A stretch of 64,000 bases of DNA. It comes from Solirubrobacter phytolaccae. Lineage in GTDB: Bacteria; Actinomycetota; Thermoleophilia; Solirubrobacterales; Solirubrobacteraceae. The position numbers were made by a program, and so were the translations under genes. Below are positions 52,304 to 60,689 of this stretch, piece after piece; position 1 is the stretch's first letter; every line of letters begins with the position of its first letter. The notes below the pieces were generated by a model. The model ran no database searches, was not told the origin of the DNA, and saw nothing but the letters and a program-made list of their open reading frames with translations. Location: positions 92,065 to 156,064 of the forward strand of contig NZ_JAPDDP010000008.1 of the NCBI RefSeq assembly GCF_027587195.1. The letters are read 5' to 3'.

Positions 52304-54625
52304 CTACACGAGCGCGCGGTGGTCAGCGAGGAAGCGCTCCAGCGCGGCCGCCTCGAGCGGCGGCGCGAACAGGTAGCCCTGGGCGCGGTCGCATCCGAGC
52401 TCGCGCAGGCGCTCCAGCTGGCTCTCCTCCTCGACGCCCTCGGCGATCGTGACCAGGCCGAGGCTGCGGCCGAGCGCCACGAGCGTCGAGATCAGCGCGT
52501 CGTTCTGCTCGCTCGCGGCGATGAACGTCCGGTCGATCTTGAGCGCGGTGACCGGGAACTGCTGCAGGTAGGCGAGCGACGAGTAGCCCGTGCCGAAGTC
52601 GTCGATCGCGATCCGCAGGCCGAAGCGGCGCAGCTCGTGCAGGACCTGCGCGGCGGACTCGGCGTCGCGCATGAGCGCCGTCTCCGTGATCTCCAGCGTC
52701 AGTAGGTCGGCGTCAAGGCCGGAGCGCGTGAGCGCCTGGAGGACCGTGGTCACGAGCGCGGGATCGTCGAGCTGGCGGGCGGACACGTTGACCGAGACGC
52801 GGGTCGGCATGCCGGCCTGCGCCCACTGCGCGGCCTGCTCGCAGGCGGTCTCCAGCACCCAGGCGCCGATGTCGACGATCACGCCGGACTCCTCGGCGAG
52901 CGCGATGAACTCGGTCGGCGGGATCAGCCCGCGCGTCGGGTGCTGCCAGCGCAGCAGCGCCTCGGCGGCGGTCACCTCGCCGCTGTCGAGCTCCAGGATG
53001 GGCTGGTAGACGAGGAACAGCTCGTCGCGGCCCAGCGCGCCGCGCAGGTCGGACTCCAGCTCGAGCCGCTCGTGCGCGGCGATGTGCATCTCGTGGCGGA
53101 ACTCGGCGTAGCGGTTGCGGCCGGCGCCCTTGGCCTCGTAGAGCGCGATGTCGGCGTCGCGCAGCAGGTCCTTGGCGGCCTCGCGGTCGCCGGTGGCGAT
53201 GCCGATGGACGCCGTGATCGTGACCGGGCTGCCGCCCGTGCCGAGCTCGAACGGCTCCTGCAGCACGGCGACGATGCGCTGGGCGATCTGCTCCGCTCCG
53301 CCCTCGACCAGCACGACGAACTCGTCGCCGCCGAGCCGGCCGATCGTGTCGGTGTCGCGCAGGACGTGCTTGATCCGCGTCGCGACGACGCGCAGCAGCT
53401 CGTCGCCGACCGGGTGCCCGTACGTGTCGTTGACGCCCTTGAAGCCGTCGAGGTCGATGAACATCGCCGACACGTCGACGCCGGACCGGCGAGCGTGGCG
53501 GAGCATCTGCTCCGTGCGGTCCATGATCAGCGCCCGGTTCGGGAGGCCGGTGAGCGCGTCGTGCAGCGCCTGGTGGCGCAGCTGGCCGGTCTTCTCCTCG
53601 ACCATCTTCAGCGCGTGGGCACGGCCGCGGGCGAGCACCTGGACCAGGACGAACGTGAGCAGCCCGAGCGTGAGCCAGCTCACGAACACGAGCCCGCCCT
53701 GGACCTCGGGGTCGCTGACCCCGGTCGGCTCGGCGCCGGTGACCGCGACCGTCCAGCGGCCGTCGGCCTCGACGGAGATGCGTCGGGTGATCCGGTCGCC
53801 CACCGCCACCTTGCCGACGCGGGCCACCGCGTCGCTGTGCATCGTCTCCGAAAGCGTTCGGAACGCGGCGCCGGCGCCGGTCGGAATCCGGTAGTCGGGC
53901 ACCGCGGCCTGCTCGCGCTCCAGGCTGACGGACACGCCGCCGATGCTGGAGATCGCCGAGGCGAGGATCGGCTCGGCGTCGAAGAGGCCGATGATCCAGC
54001 CCGTCGCTTCGGCGCGGCGGCCGAACAGCGACGTGGGCACGCCGCCGCCCTTGTAGACCGGCGCGATCACCTCGAACATCTCGTGCCCGTGGCTCGAGGT
54101 CACGACGAACGCGCTGAACTCGCCGGTGTCGCGCGTCTCGCCGAGCAGCTTGGTGAGCTGGCAGAGGTCGAGCCCGGGGACCGTCAGCTCGCCCATGGTC
54201 TGGGACATGCCCGGCCCGGCGACGCTCAGCTTCGGGAGGCAGTAGTAGGGGCGGTTGCCCGCGGGGTAGACGTCGGCGCGGCGCTCGCGGACGAGCTCGA
54301 CGTAGCTGAAGCCGGCGACGCCCGCGAACCGCTGGTCGACGCCCATCGAGCGGTACCAGCGCTTGAACTCGGTGTCGGTCATCGCGGGCCGTGAGCCGAG
54401 CAGCGTGCGGGCGGCGAGCGTGAGGTCGTCCATCCGGCGCACCGCGGTGGTCACGGAGGCGCCGATCGACGCGGCCTGGGCGCTGAAGGACTGCTCGTTC
54501 TGGCGCTCGACCTGCGCGCGCCAGAGCCACGCGGTGGTGCCGGCGATCAGGACGAAGACGGCAAGCAGCAGCCACGCCGTCCAGGTGCGGGCCTTGGGGG
54601 TCCTCCGTGCGATCCGCTTCGACAC
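52304..54625 (-). CDS. CHASE - GGDEF - EAL cyclic-di-GMP enzyme
   Basis: 773 residues from GTG 54625 (VSKRIARRTPKARTWTAWLL). Membrane segment about 19-40, an external CHASE domain (about 75-240) with VAGFSYVELVRERRADVYP, a second membrane segment near 310-330, then a GGDEF domain with intact RLGGDEFVVL and an EAL domain with intact AEALLRWQHP, and DDFGTGYSSL. Both cyclase and phosphodiesterase halves keep their key residues, so it may make and degrade cyclic-di-GMP, with balance set by an external ligand. Stands alone between the eCIS-like gene and the J-domain gene. Confidence 0.88.
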   Translation of the reverse strand: MSKRIARRTPKARTWTAWLLLAVFVLIAGTTAWLWRAQVERQNEQSFSAQAASIGASVTTAVRRMDDLTLAARTLLGSRPAMTDTEFKRWYRSMGVDQRFAGVAGFSYVELVRERRADVYPAGNRPYYCLPKLSVAGPGMSQTMGELTVPGLDLCQLTKLLGETRDTGEFSAFVVTSSHGHEMFEVIAPVYKGGGVPTSLFGRRAEATGWIIGLFDAEPILASAISSIGGVSVSLEREQAAVPDYRIPTGAGAAFRTLSETMHSDAVARVGKVAVGDRITRRISVEADGRWTVAVTGAEPTGVSDPEVQGGLVFVSWLTLGLLTFVLVQVLARGRAHALKMVEEKTGQLRHQALHDALTGLPNRALIMDRTEQMLRHARRSGVDVSAMFIDLDGFKGVNDTYGHPVGDELLRVVATRIKHVLRDTDTIGRLGGDEFVVLVEGGAEQIAQRIVAVLQEPFELGTGGSPVTITASIGIATGDREAAKDLLRDADIALYEAKGAGRNRYAEFRHEMHIAAHERLELESDLRGALGRDELFLVYQPILELDSGEVTAAEALLRWQHPTRGLIPPTEFIALAEESGVIVDIGAWVLETACEQAAQWAQAGMPTRVSVNVSARQLDDPALVTTVLQALTRSGLDADLLTLEITETALMRDAESAAQVLHELRRFGLRIAIDDFGTGYSSLAYLQQFPVTALKIDRTFIAASEQNDALISTLVALGRSLGLVTIAEGVEEESQLERLRELGCDRAQGYLFAPPLEAAALERFLADHRALV

Positions 54626-54666
54626 CGACCCGGTTAGTCGGCCGAATGACAGTTGGCTTGATTCGT

Positions 54667-55323
54667 CTACGTGTCCAGAGTGGCCACGCGGAGTCGAACG
54701 TTCGCGAGCTCCTCCTCCGCGTTCCAGCGCAGCTCCTGGAGCAGATCCCGGCCCTGCATCGAGGCCAGGAAGGTCTGCTCCATCAGCGTCGCGAGGCTGG
54801 ACGCGCGCGTCTGCTCCAGCCGCTGCTCGGCCTGCTCGACGGCGGCGGCGAGCGCGGGCGTGGGGGCGGCGCCGCTCGGGGCGGCCGTCGCGTACGGCGA
54901 CGTTTCCCACTGGCGGACGAGGTTGCCGATCGCGTCCGCGTCGCCGGCCGTGTAGGCCTGGTTGAGCTGCTTCATGAACGCCTCCGCGTGGCCGCGGCCG
55001 GCCGGGTCGGTCTGGAGGTCCGGGTGCATCCGCTTGGCGGCGTCGCGGAACAGCGTCTTGAGGTCCTCGCTCGGCGGCGGGCCGGGCGGGGCGGGAACGG
55101 CCTCCAGCGCGGTCGTGGATTCCCGGTAGCGCCGCTGGGCCGCGTCGGCGTCCACGCGCGGGCCGGTGGCGGCGAGCAGCCGTGCCTGGAGCTCCTGCAC
55201 CTGCACGTCGATCACGCCGACGCGGCGCAGGTACTCGGCGTGGAAGGCCTCGAGCTCGGTCAGCAGCGTCGCGTGCTCGACCTCGAGCTCGGCGAGCCGG
55301 TCGCGCAGGTCAGGCGCGGCCAC
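54667..55323 (-). CDS. J-domain protein with flanking coiled coils
   Basis: 218 residues. A predicted coiled coil (about 5-55) precedes a J domain whose HPD motif is at 100-102 (LFRDAAKRMHPDLQTDP), followed by FMKQLNQAYTAGDADAIGNLVRQW. The second half (about 155-218) is again helical, with VEQAEQRLEQTRASSLATLMEQ. J domains stimulate Hsp70 (DnaK) ATPase; this one lacks the zinc and C-terminal substrate domains of DnaJ. It is the end of a three-gene minus-strand group with two hydrolases (14-base and 4-base overlaps). Confidence 0.8.
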   Translation of the reverse strand: MAAPDLRDRLAELEVEHATLLTELEAFHAEYLRRVGVIDVQVQELQARLLAATGPRVDADAAQRRYRESTTALEAVPAPPGPPPSEDLKTLFRDAAKRMHPDLQTDPAGRGHAEAFMKQLNQAYTAGDADAIGNLVRQWETSPYATAAPSGAAPTPALAAAVEQAEQRLEQTRASSLATLMEQTFLASMQGRDLLQELRWNAEEELANVRLRVATLDT

Positions 55324-56455
55324 GGGCGAGATCGATCAGCCGGCCGAGGATGCGGCCACCGTCCACGCGCAGGCCGTTGTGCTCGTACTCGTTCGTGAGC
55401 CAGGGCGTGAAGTTCGGGAAGCGCTCCACCGTCTGCTCGGAGAACCTGCGCTCGAGATAGAGGTCGTCGGTGTAGATCACCGCGGCGACCGGCACCGCGT
55501 TCGCGGCCAGCACGTCCTCGTCGAACAGCCGCGGCCACTCGTGGCGCGCGAGCGCTTCCGCGGTGGTCGCGACCGAGCCGTCGAACATCGACGGAAGGAT
55601 GTGCTCGGCCGTGAAGTACTCCGGCGGCAGCTCCGGCCGGACCCGCAGCGCCGACCAGTTGGTGGCGAAGCCGTCGGCCCAGCAGGCCTCGTGCAGCAGG
55701 CCGTAGATCGGGTTGCGGATGAGGTCGAGCGGGTCGTGCGCGTCGGCCCGGAACGCGGGCGAGTGCGGCGGCAGCTCGAGCACGTAGTGCACGCGCTCGA
55801 AGCCGTCGCTCATGCCGAGCCAGTTGCCGATCGAGCGGATCCGGTCGGGCGCGACGCCGTCGGTCTCGAGCAGCGCGAGCATCCGCTTGCGGTCCTCGGG
55901 ATAGCGGGCGTAGTAGCGGCGGCTGCGGTCCTCGATCCGCTTCCAGGTCGCGCCGAAGATGTCGTCGACGTGGACGCCGATTCCGGGCACGCCGCCCGTG
56001 ATGAACGCCTCGCGCAGGCCCTGGGGCTCCAACGACAGGTAGCTCAGGAGCGTGATCCCGCCGAAGCTCTGGCCGAGCACGCTCCACGGCGCCGAGCCGA
56101 GCGCGGTGCGCAGCCGCTCGCAGTCGCGGACGATGCTGTCGGCGCGGAAGTGCGTGAGGTAGGAGGCCGGCTCGCGCCCGGTCACGGGGGTGGAGCGCCC
56201 GGTGCCGCGCTGGTCGAGCAGCAGCACGCGGAAGTCCTCGAGCGCCCGGCTCAGCCACGCCGGGCCGCGCGGATTGCCGGTCGGCCGCGGCGACTCGTGC
56301 CCGGGCCCGCCCTGCAGGTACACCAGCCACGGCCGCTCGCGCCCGTCCGGGTCGGCGATCTCGCGGGCGAACACCGTGATCTGCTCGCCCGTGGGGTCCG
56401 CGTGGTCGAGCGGGACCTCGACCTCGTGCTCGGCGACGAACAGCCCGGGGATCAT
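55310..56455 (-). CDS. Alpha/beta hydrolase, proline iminopeptidase type
   Basis: 381 residues from ATG 56455 (MIPGLFVAEHEVEVPLDH), overlapping the upstream hydrolase stop (ATGA). YLQGGPGHESPRP is the oxyanion-hole segment of the S33 proline iminopeptidase-like family, LLLDQRGTGRSTPV the next strand, and VLGQSFGGITLLSYL the nucleophile elbow. The cap domain is large. It is predicted to be a cytoplasmic aminopeptidase acting on N-terminal proline. Followed by the J-domain gene. Confidence 0.85.
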   Translation of the reverse strand: MIPGLFVAEHEVEVPLDHADPTGEQITVFAREIADPDGRERPWLVYLQGGPGHESPRPTGNPRGPAWLSRALEDFRVLLLDQRGTGRSTPVTGREPASYLTHFRADSIVRDCERLRTALGSAPWSVLGQSFGGITLLSYLSLEPQGLREAFITGGVPGIGVHVDDIFGATWKRIEDRSRRYYARYPEDRKRMLALLETDGVAPDRIRSIGNWLGMSDGFERVHYVLELPPHSPAFRADAHDPLDLIRNPIYGLLHEACWADGFATNWSALRVRPELPPEYFTAEHILPSMFDGSVATTAEALARHEWPRLFDEDVLAANAVPVAAVIYTDDLYLERRFSEQTVERFPNFTPWLTNEYEHNGLRVDGGRILGRLIDLARGRA

Positions 56456-57486
56456 GCGCGCTCCAGGTGTGCGAAGAACTGCTTGGACCAGCGCTCCTGC
56501 GCGTCGACCGGCGGGAAGTGGCCGGACTCCTCGTAGATCGTCATCTCCACCTGGCCTCCCCGCTGCGCGTACGCGCTGAGCACCGCGCGGATCTGCTGGA
56601 CCATCGGCTGCGGCGGGAAGTGCTCCGCGCCCGGCCAGCCGGGGACGGCGCCGAGCGAGCCGAGCGTCCCCATCTCCCACGGCGAGCCGTCGGCGACGAC
56701 GATGTCCTGCGCGCCGTGCGTCCACAGGACCGGCGGCTTGGGCTCCAGGTCGACGATCCCCGACCAGTCGCAGTACTTGGGGGAGAGCGCGTTGAGGATG
56801 CCGCGCGTGCCCGGCGCGACGCCCGGCCAGTGCCCTGAGGTGGTCGTGTCGCCCGGGTAGCCGTCGTCACCCGTGACGGACTTGAGGATCTCGCCGACCA
56901 GCAGGTCCTCGCGCTCGGGCGACTCCTTGTGCCCGATCCGCCAGTAGGACGTGTTTAGGACGTTGCGCGGCGCGGTGTCGCCGACGTCGGACGCGTCGCC
57001 CGCGGCCAGCCGGGCGGTGAACTCGGGATTGCCGGTGCCGCCGCCGGAGCCCGCGAAGTCGTCGAAGTGCGGCGTGCCGTCGCGCTTGACCGCGCCGAAG
57101 CCGTACGGGCTGACGGGGTCGATGAAGGTCAACGAGGCGACGGGACCGTGCTCGAGCGCGTAGTGGGCGATCGCCGCGCCGCCCGTGCTCCAGCCCGCGA
57201 GATGGGGCGGGGCGTCGATGCCCAGCGCGCGCAGCAGCGCGGCCGTGTCGTCGGCCCAGTCGCGCAGCCCGCGCGTGGCGTCGATCGGCACCCGCTCCGT
57301 GTCCCCGAACCCGCGCATGTCCGGCGCGATCAGCCGGTAGCGCTCCGGCGCGCCGTCGAAGAGGTGCTCGTAGAAGCGCCCCGTCGAGAGGTTGCCGTGG
57401 ATCAGGACGACCGGGACGCCGTCCTCGGGCCCGGACTCGTGGACCTGCATCTCGAGGCGGTCCGTCGCGACACGGAATGAGCGCAT
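56452..57486 (-). CDS. Alpha/beta hydrolase
   Basis: 344 residues. VVLIHGNLSTGRFYEHLF, MRGFGDTERVP, nucleophile S in LAGWSTGGAAIAHYAL, acid in WTHGAQDIVVADGS and H in YEESGHFPPVD complete the triad. Resembles haloalkane dehalogenase/epoxide hydrolase-like esterases, but substrate is not predictable. First gene of the minus-strand hydrolase-hydrolase-J-domain group. Divergent from the acetyltransferase gene with 19 bases between. Confidence 0.85.
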   Translation of the reverse strand: MRSFRVATDRLEMQVHESGPEDGVPVVLIHGNLSTGRFYEHLFDGAPERYRLIAPDMRGFGDTERVPIDATRGLRDWADDTAALLRALGIDAPPHLAGWSTGGAAIAHYALEHGPVASLTFIDPVSPYGFGAVKRDGTPHFDDFAGSGGGTGNPEFTARLAAGDASDVGDTAPRNVLNTSYWRIGHKESPEREDLLVGEILKSVTGDDGYPGDTTTSGHWPGVAPGTRGILNALSPKYCDWSGIVDLEPKPPVLWTHGAQDIVVADGSPWEMGTLGSLGAVPGWPGAEHFPPQPMVQQIRAVLSAYAQRGGQVEMTIYEESGHFPPVDAQERWSKQFFAHLERA

Positions 57487-57505
57487 CGCGCGAGACTATC
57501 CCGCC

Positions 57506-58024
57506 ATGGCCCGCGTGGTCCTCACCACTCCGACGCTCGACGACGAGGACGAGTTCCTCACGGCCAACCACGCCAGCCGGTCCTTCCACCGCCCGTGGGC
57601 CTACAACCCGCTCACGCCCGACGCGTACCGCTCGTACGTGCGCGCCCTGTCGGACCGCAAGGTCGGCTACTTCGCCCGCCGCCGCTCCGACCGCGCGCTC
57701 GTCGGCTGGGTGAACCTGTCCGAGATCGTCCGCGGGAACTTCCACAGCGCCTACCTCGGGTACTGCGGGTACGCCGACTCCGCGGGCCAGGGCTACATGA
57801 CCGAGGCGCTGTCGCTCGTGGTCCGCGAGGCCTTCGTCACCCACCGCCTGCACCGCGTCGAGGCCAACATCCAGCCCGGCAACACGCCGTCGATCGCGCT
57901 GGTCAAGCGGCTCGGCTTCGAGTATGAGGGGCTGTCCCCGCGGTACCTGAAGATCGGGGGTCGCTGGCGCGATCATGAGCGCTGGGCACTACGTGCGGAG
58001 GCATGGCAGGCCCGTCGCGGATAA
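57506..58024 (+). CDS. GNAT acetyltransferase, RimJ/RimL-like
   Basis: 172 residues from ATG 57506. The RimJ/RimL-type GNAT fold is seen in FHRPWAYNPLTPDAYRSYV, GWVNLSEIVRGNFHSAYLGYCGYADSAGQGYMTEAL (acetyl-CoA pyrophosphate loop AGQGYMTEA), and HRVEANIQPGNTPSIALVKRLGFEYEG. Enzymes of this group N-acetylate the amino termini of ribosomal or other proteins using acetyl-CoA. 31 bases ahead of the molybdenum hydroxylase gene. Confidence 0.9.
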   Translation: MARVVLTTPTLDDEDEFLTANHASRSFHRPWAYNPLTPDAYRSYVRALSDRKVGYFARRRSDRALVGWVNLSEIVRGNFHSAYLGYCGYADSAGQGYMTEALSLVVREAFVTHRLHRVEANIQPGNTPSIALVKRLGFEYEGLSPRYLKIGGRWRDHERWALRAEAWQARRG

Positions 58025-58055
58025 CGTTCGCCACTCACGGGAACGAGGAGAGCCA

Positions 58056-60356
58056 ATGTCATCAGTGAACGGTTCGGGTGAGGGTCACGGAGCATCGGTG
58101 AAGCGGGTCGAGGATCCGCCGTTCCTGCGCGGCACCCGGCCGTACACCGACGACCTCCGCAACGCCGACGCGCTGTACGCGATCTTCATCCGCTCCGGCT
58201 TCGCCCACGCGAAGCTCGGCGCGATCGACACGGCGGAGGCCAAGGCCGCGCCGGGCGTCGTCGGCGTCTACACCGCCGCGGACCTGAACCTGGCGCCGTT
58301 CGCCACGGCCGGCCCGCCCGTGGATACGCCGGAGGAGATGCGCCGCCCGGTGCTCGCCACCGATCGCGTCCGGTTCATCGGCGAGCCGATCGCGGTCGTC
58401 GTGGCCGAGACGCGCGCGCAGGCCGTGGACGCGAGCCTGCTCGTCGACATCGACTACGAGGACCTGCCGGTGCTCGTCGACATGACCAAGGCGCTCGACG
58501 ACGACGCGCCGATCCTGTTCCCGGACGCCCCGAACGGCAACCTCGCCGCGGCCGGCCCGACCGGGGAGGACGCGCTCGCGGACGCCGAGGTGCGCGTCGG
58601 CGCGCGGCTCGTCAACCAGCGGATCGCGGCCGTGCCGATGGAGCCGGGGGCCGCGCTGGCCGCGCCCGACCCCGAGACGGGCGGCTTCATCCTCTACTCC
58701 CCGAGCCAGGGGCCGCACGCCTACCGCGACGCCGTCTGCAAGTCGACGGGGCTCGAGGAGGACAAGCTGCGCGTGGTCTCGACCGCGACCGGCGGCGGCT
58801 TCGGCGCCCGGATCGCGTGCTACCCCGAGCAGATCGTGGTCGTCGCCCTCGCCCGCGTGCTCGGCCGCGCGGTGCGGTACATCGAGACGCGCTCGGAGAC
58901 GATGCTGGAGATGCAGCACGGTCGCGCGCAGGTGCAGGACGTCGAGATCGGCGGTACGCGCGACGGCAAGGTCACGGGCCTGAAGGTGCGCGTGACCGCC
59001 GACGCGGGCGCCTATCCCGCCGACGCGGCGCTGATGCCGATGCTCACCGGCCTGATGAGCTCCGGCGTCTACGAGATCCCCAAGATCGACTTCCACTTCG
59101 ACTGCGTGGTCACCAACACCACGCCGATCGGCGCCTACCGCGGCGCCGGGCGCCCGGAGGCGACGGCGCTCGTGGAGCGGGCGATCGACCTGTTCGCGAC
59201 CGAGATCGGGATGGACCCGGCCGAGGTGCGGCGGCGGAACTTCATCAGCGACTTCCCGCACGAGACCGTGATGGGAGCCAACTACGACTCGGGCGAGTAC
59301 CTCGCGGCGCTCGACAAGTGCCTGGCCAACGCGGGCTACGAGGGGCTGCGGGCGGACCAGGCGGCGCGGCGCGAGCGCGGCGACGTGCGTCAGCTCGGCC
59401 TCGGGCTCTGCTCCTACGTGGAGTGGACCGGCTTCGGCTCCGAGCTGGGGACGTGCACGGTCGCCGAGGACGGCACGGTCGAGGTGACCGCGGGCACGTC
59501 CTCGCACGGCCAGGGCCACGAGACCTCGTACGCGCAGCTGGTCGCCGGGACGCTCGGGATCCCGATGAAGGACATCAAGGTCATCCAGTCCGACACCAAG
59601 CTCGTCAAGCGCGGCATGGGCACGATGGGGTCGCGCTCGCTCCAGGTCGGCGGCACGGCCGTCCAGAACGCCACGGACGAGGTGCTCGACAAGGCCAAGC
59701 GGCTCGCCGCGCACCTGCTCGAGGCCGACACGGGCGACATCCAGGTCGTGCACGGCGAGGGCCTGGCCGTGGCCGGCTCACCCGCCTCGGCGATCGCCTG
59801 GGCGGAGCTGGCGCGCGCCGCGGCCGACCCGGCGCGCCGGCCCGAGGGCTTCGAGGGCGGGCTCGCGTCCGAGCACGACTTCGCGACGCCGGACGCGACG
59901 TACCCGTTCGGCACGCACCTGGCCGTCGTCGAGGTGGACACCGAGACCGGCATGGTCGACCTCGTCCGCCACATCAGCGTCGACGACGCGGGCCGGATCG
60001 CGAACCCGATGCTCGTCGAAGGGCAGGTCCACGGCGGCATCGCGCAGGGCGTGGCGCAGGCGCTGTTCGAGGAGATCGCGTTCGACGAGGACGGCAACAA
60101 CGTCACCGGCAACCTCGCCTCCTACGCGATCCCGAGCGCCGGCGACCTGCCGACCTTCGAGACCGAGCGCACGCAGACGCCGACGCCCCGCAACCCGCTC
60201 GGGGCGAAGGGCATCGGCGAGGCGGGCGCGATCGGCGCGACGCCGGCGGTCTGGAACGCGGTGATCGACGCGCTCTCACACCTGGGCGTGCGCAACATCG
60301 ACATGCCGGCGACGCCGCAGCGCGTCTGGACGGCGATCAGCGAAGCTGCAGCCTGA
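58056..60356 (+). CDS. Molybdenum hydroxylase large subunit (CoxL form II / aldehyde oxidase-like), orphan
   Basis: 766 residues behind GAGGAG. Mo-cytosine-dinucleotide enzyme of the xanthine dehydrogenase family: FLRGTRPYTDDL, ATGGGFGARI, AYRGAGRPEA near residue 360 (the form II CoxL signature; true CO dehydrogenase has AYRCSFR), TSSHGQGHETSYAQ, and GIGEAGAIG near 720 with the catalytic glutamate. It should hydroxylate an aldehyde or N-heterocycle. The FAD (CoxM) and 2Fe-2S (CoxS) partner genes and insertion factors that normally adjoin are absent here. They may be elsewhere in the genome. Confidence 0.87.
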   Translation: MSSVNGSGEGHGASVKRVEDPPFLRGTRPYTDDLRNADALYAIFIRSGFAHAKLGAIDTAEAKAAPGVVGVYTAADLNLAPFATAGPPVDTPEEMRRPVLATDRVRFIGEPIAVVVAETRAQAVDASLLVDIDYEDLPVLVDMTKALDDDAPILFPDAPNGNLAAAGPTGEDALADAEVRVGARLVNQRIAAVPMEPGAALAAPDPETGGFILYSPSQGPHAYRDAVCKSTGLEEDKLRVVSTATGGGFGARIACYPEQIVVVALARVLGRAVRYIETRSETMLEMQHGRAQVQDVEIGGTRDGKVTGLKVRVTADAGAYPADAALMPMLTGLMSSGVYEIPKIDFHFDCVVTNTTPIGAYRGAGRPEATALVERAIDLFATEIGMDPAEVRRRNFISDFPHETVMGANYDSGEYLAALDKCLANAGYEGLRADQAARRERGDVRQLGLGLCSYVEWTGFGSELGTCTVAEDGTVEVTAGTSSHGQGHETSYAQLVAGTLGIPMKDIKVIQSDTKLVKRGMGTMGSRSLQVGGTAVQNATDEVLDKAKRLAAHLLEADTGDIQVVHGEGLAVAGSPASAIAWAELARAAADPARRPEGFEGGLASEHDFATPDATYPFGTHLAVVEVDTETGMVDLVRHISVDDAGRIANPMLVEGQVHGGIAQGVAQALFEEIAFDEDGNNVTGNLASYAIPSAGDLPTFETERTQTPTPRNPLGAKGIGEAGAIGATPAVWNAVIDALSHLGVRNIDMPATPQRVWTAISEAAA

Positions 60357-60618
60357 GGCTGTTGATTGCTCGGTGCGGGCGGCTCTCGCCCGCGCCGAGC
60401 TGACGGGCGCGGGTCCGGAGCAGCTCCACGGCGTTCGCGCTGCGCGTGAAGGGGTCGGCGATCGCCGTCCCGTTGCGGGCTGAGATCGCCGCGATCAGCT
60501 GGCCGCCTTCTTCGGCGAGCAGGATCGGAGCGGCGGGCACGACGCTCGAGTCGAGCTGGGCAAGACGCTCCAGGCCGGAGGTGTCGTCGGTGTTGGCGAA
60601 GCGGATGGCGGTGTTCAT
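60337..60618 (-). CDS. Small conserved protein resembling a truncated GNAT fold
   Basis: 93 residues from ATG 60618 (MNTAIRFANTDDTSGLERLAQLDSS); three more codons are possible. The opening IRFANTDDTSGLERLAQLD and AAPILLAEEGGQLIAAISARNGTAIADPF follow the first strands of an acetyltransferase, but the acetyl-CoA loop is missing. Small proteins of this form are frequent in this bacterial group; function unknown. Overlaps the end of the molybdenum hydroxylase gene by 20 bases. Confidence 0.6.
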   Translation of the reverse strand: MNTAIRFANTDDTSGLERLAQLDSSVVPAAPILLAEEGGQLIAAISARNGTAIADPFTRSANAVELLRTRARQLGAGESRPHRAINSLRLQLR

Positions 60619-60645
60619 GTCCACCATGTTCGGCCGTGGTCACGA

Positions 60646-60675
60646 TCATGTCCAATGATGAGTTGCTGGGCATGA
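60646..60675. promoter_or_regulatory. Inverted repeat upstream of lysR (probable LysR binding site)
   Basis: TCATGTCC (60646-60653) and GGGCATGA (60668-60675) are reverse complements with one mismatch, 14 bases apart, between divergent genes. A third copy of TCATGTCC is at 60615-60622, at the start of the minus-strand gene. CATAAT (60676-60681) just beyond is a possible -10 of lysR. Layout fits an autoregulated LysR operator. Confidence 0.45.
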
Positions 60676-60689
60676 CATAATGCTCCGTG

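Noticed and set aside
58056..60356. Aerobic carbon monoxide dehydrogenase large subunit
   Set aside because: The active-site loop is AYRGAGR, not AYRCSFR, and the partner subunit genes are absent.
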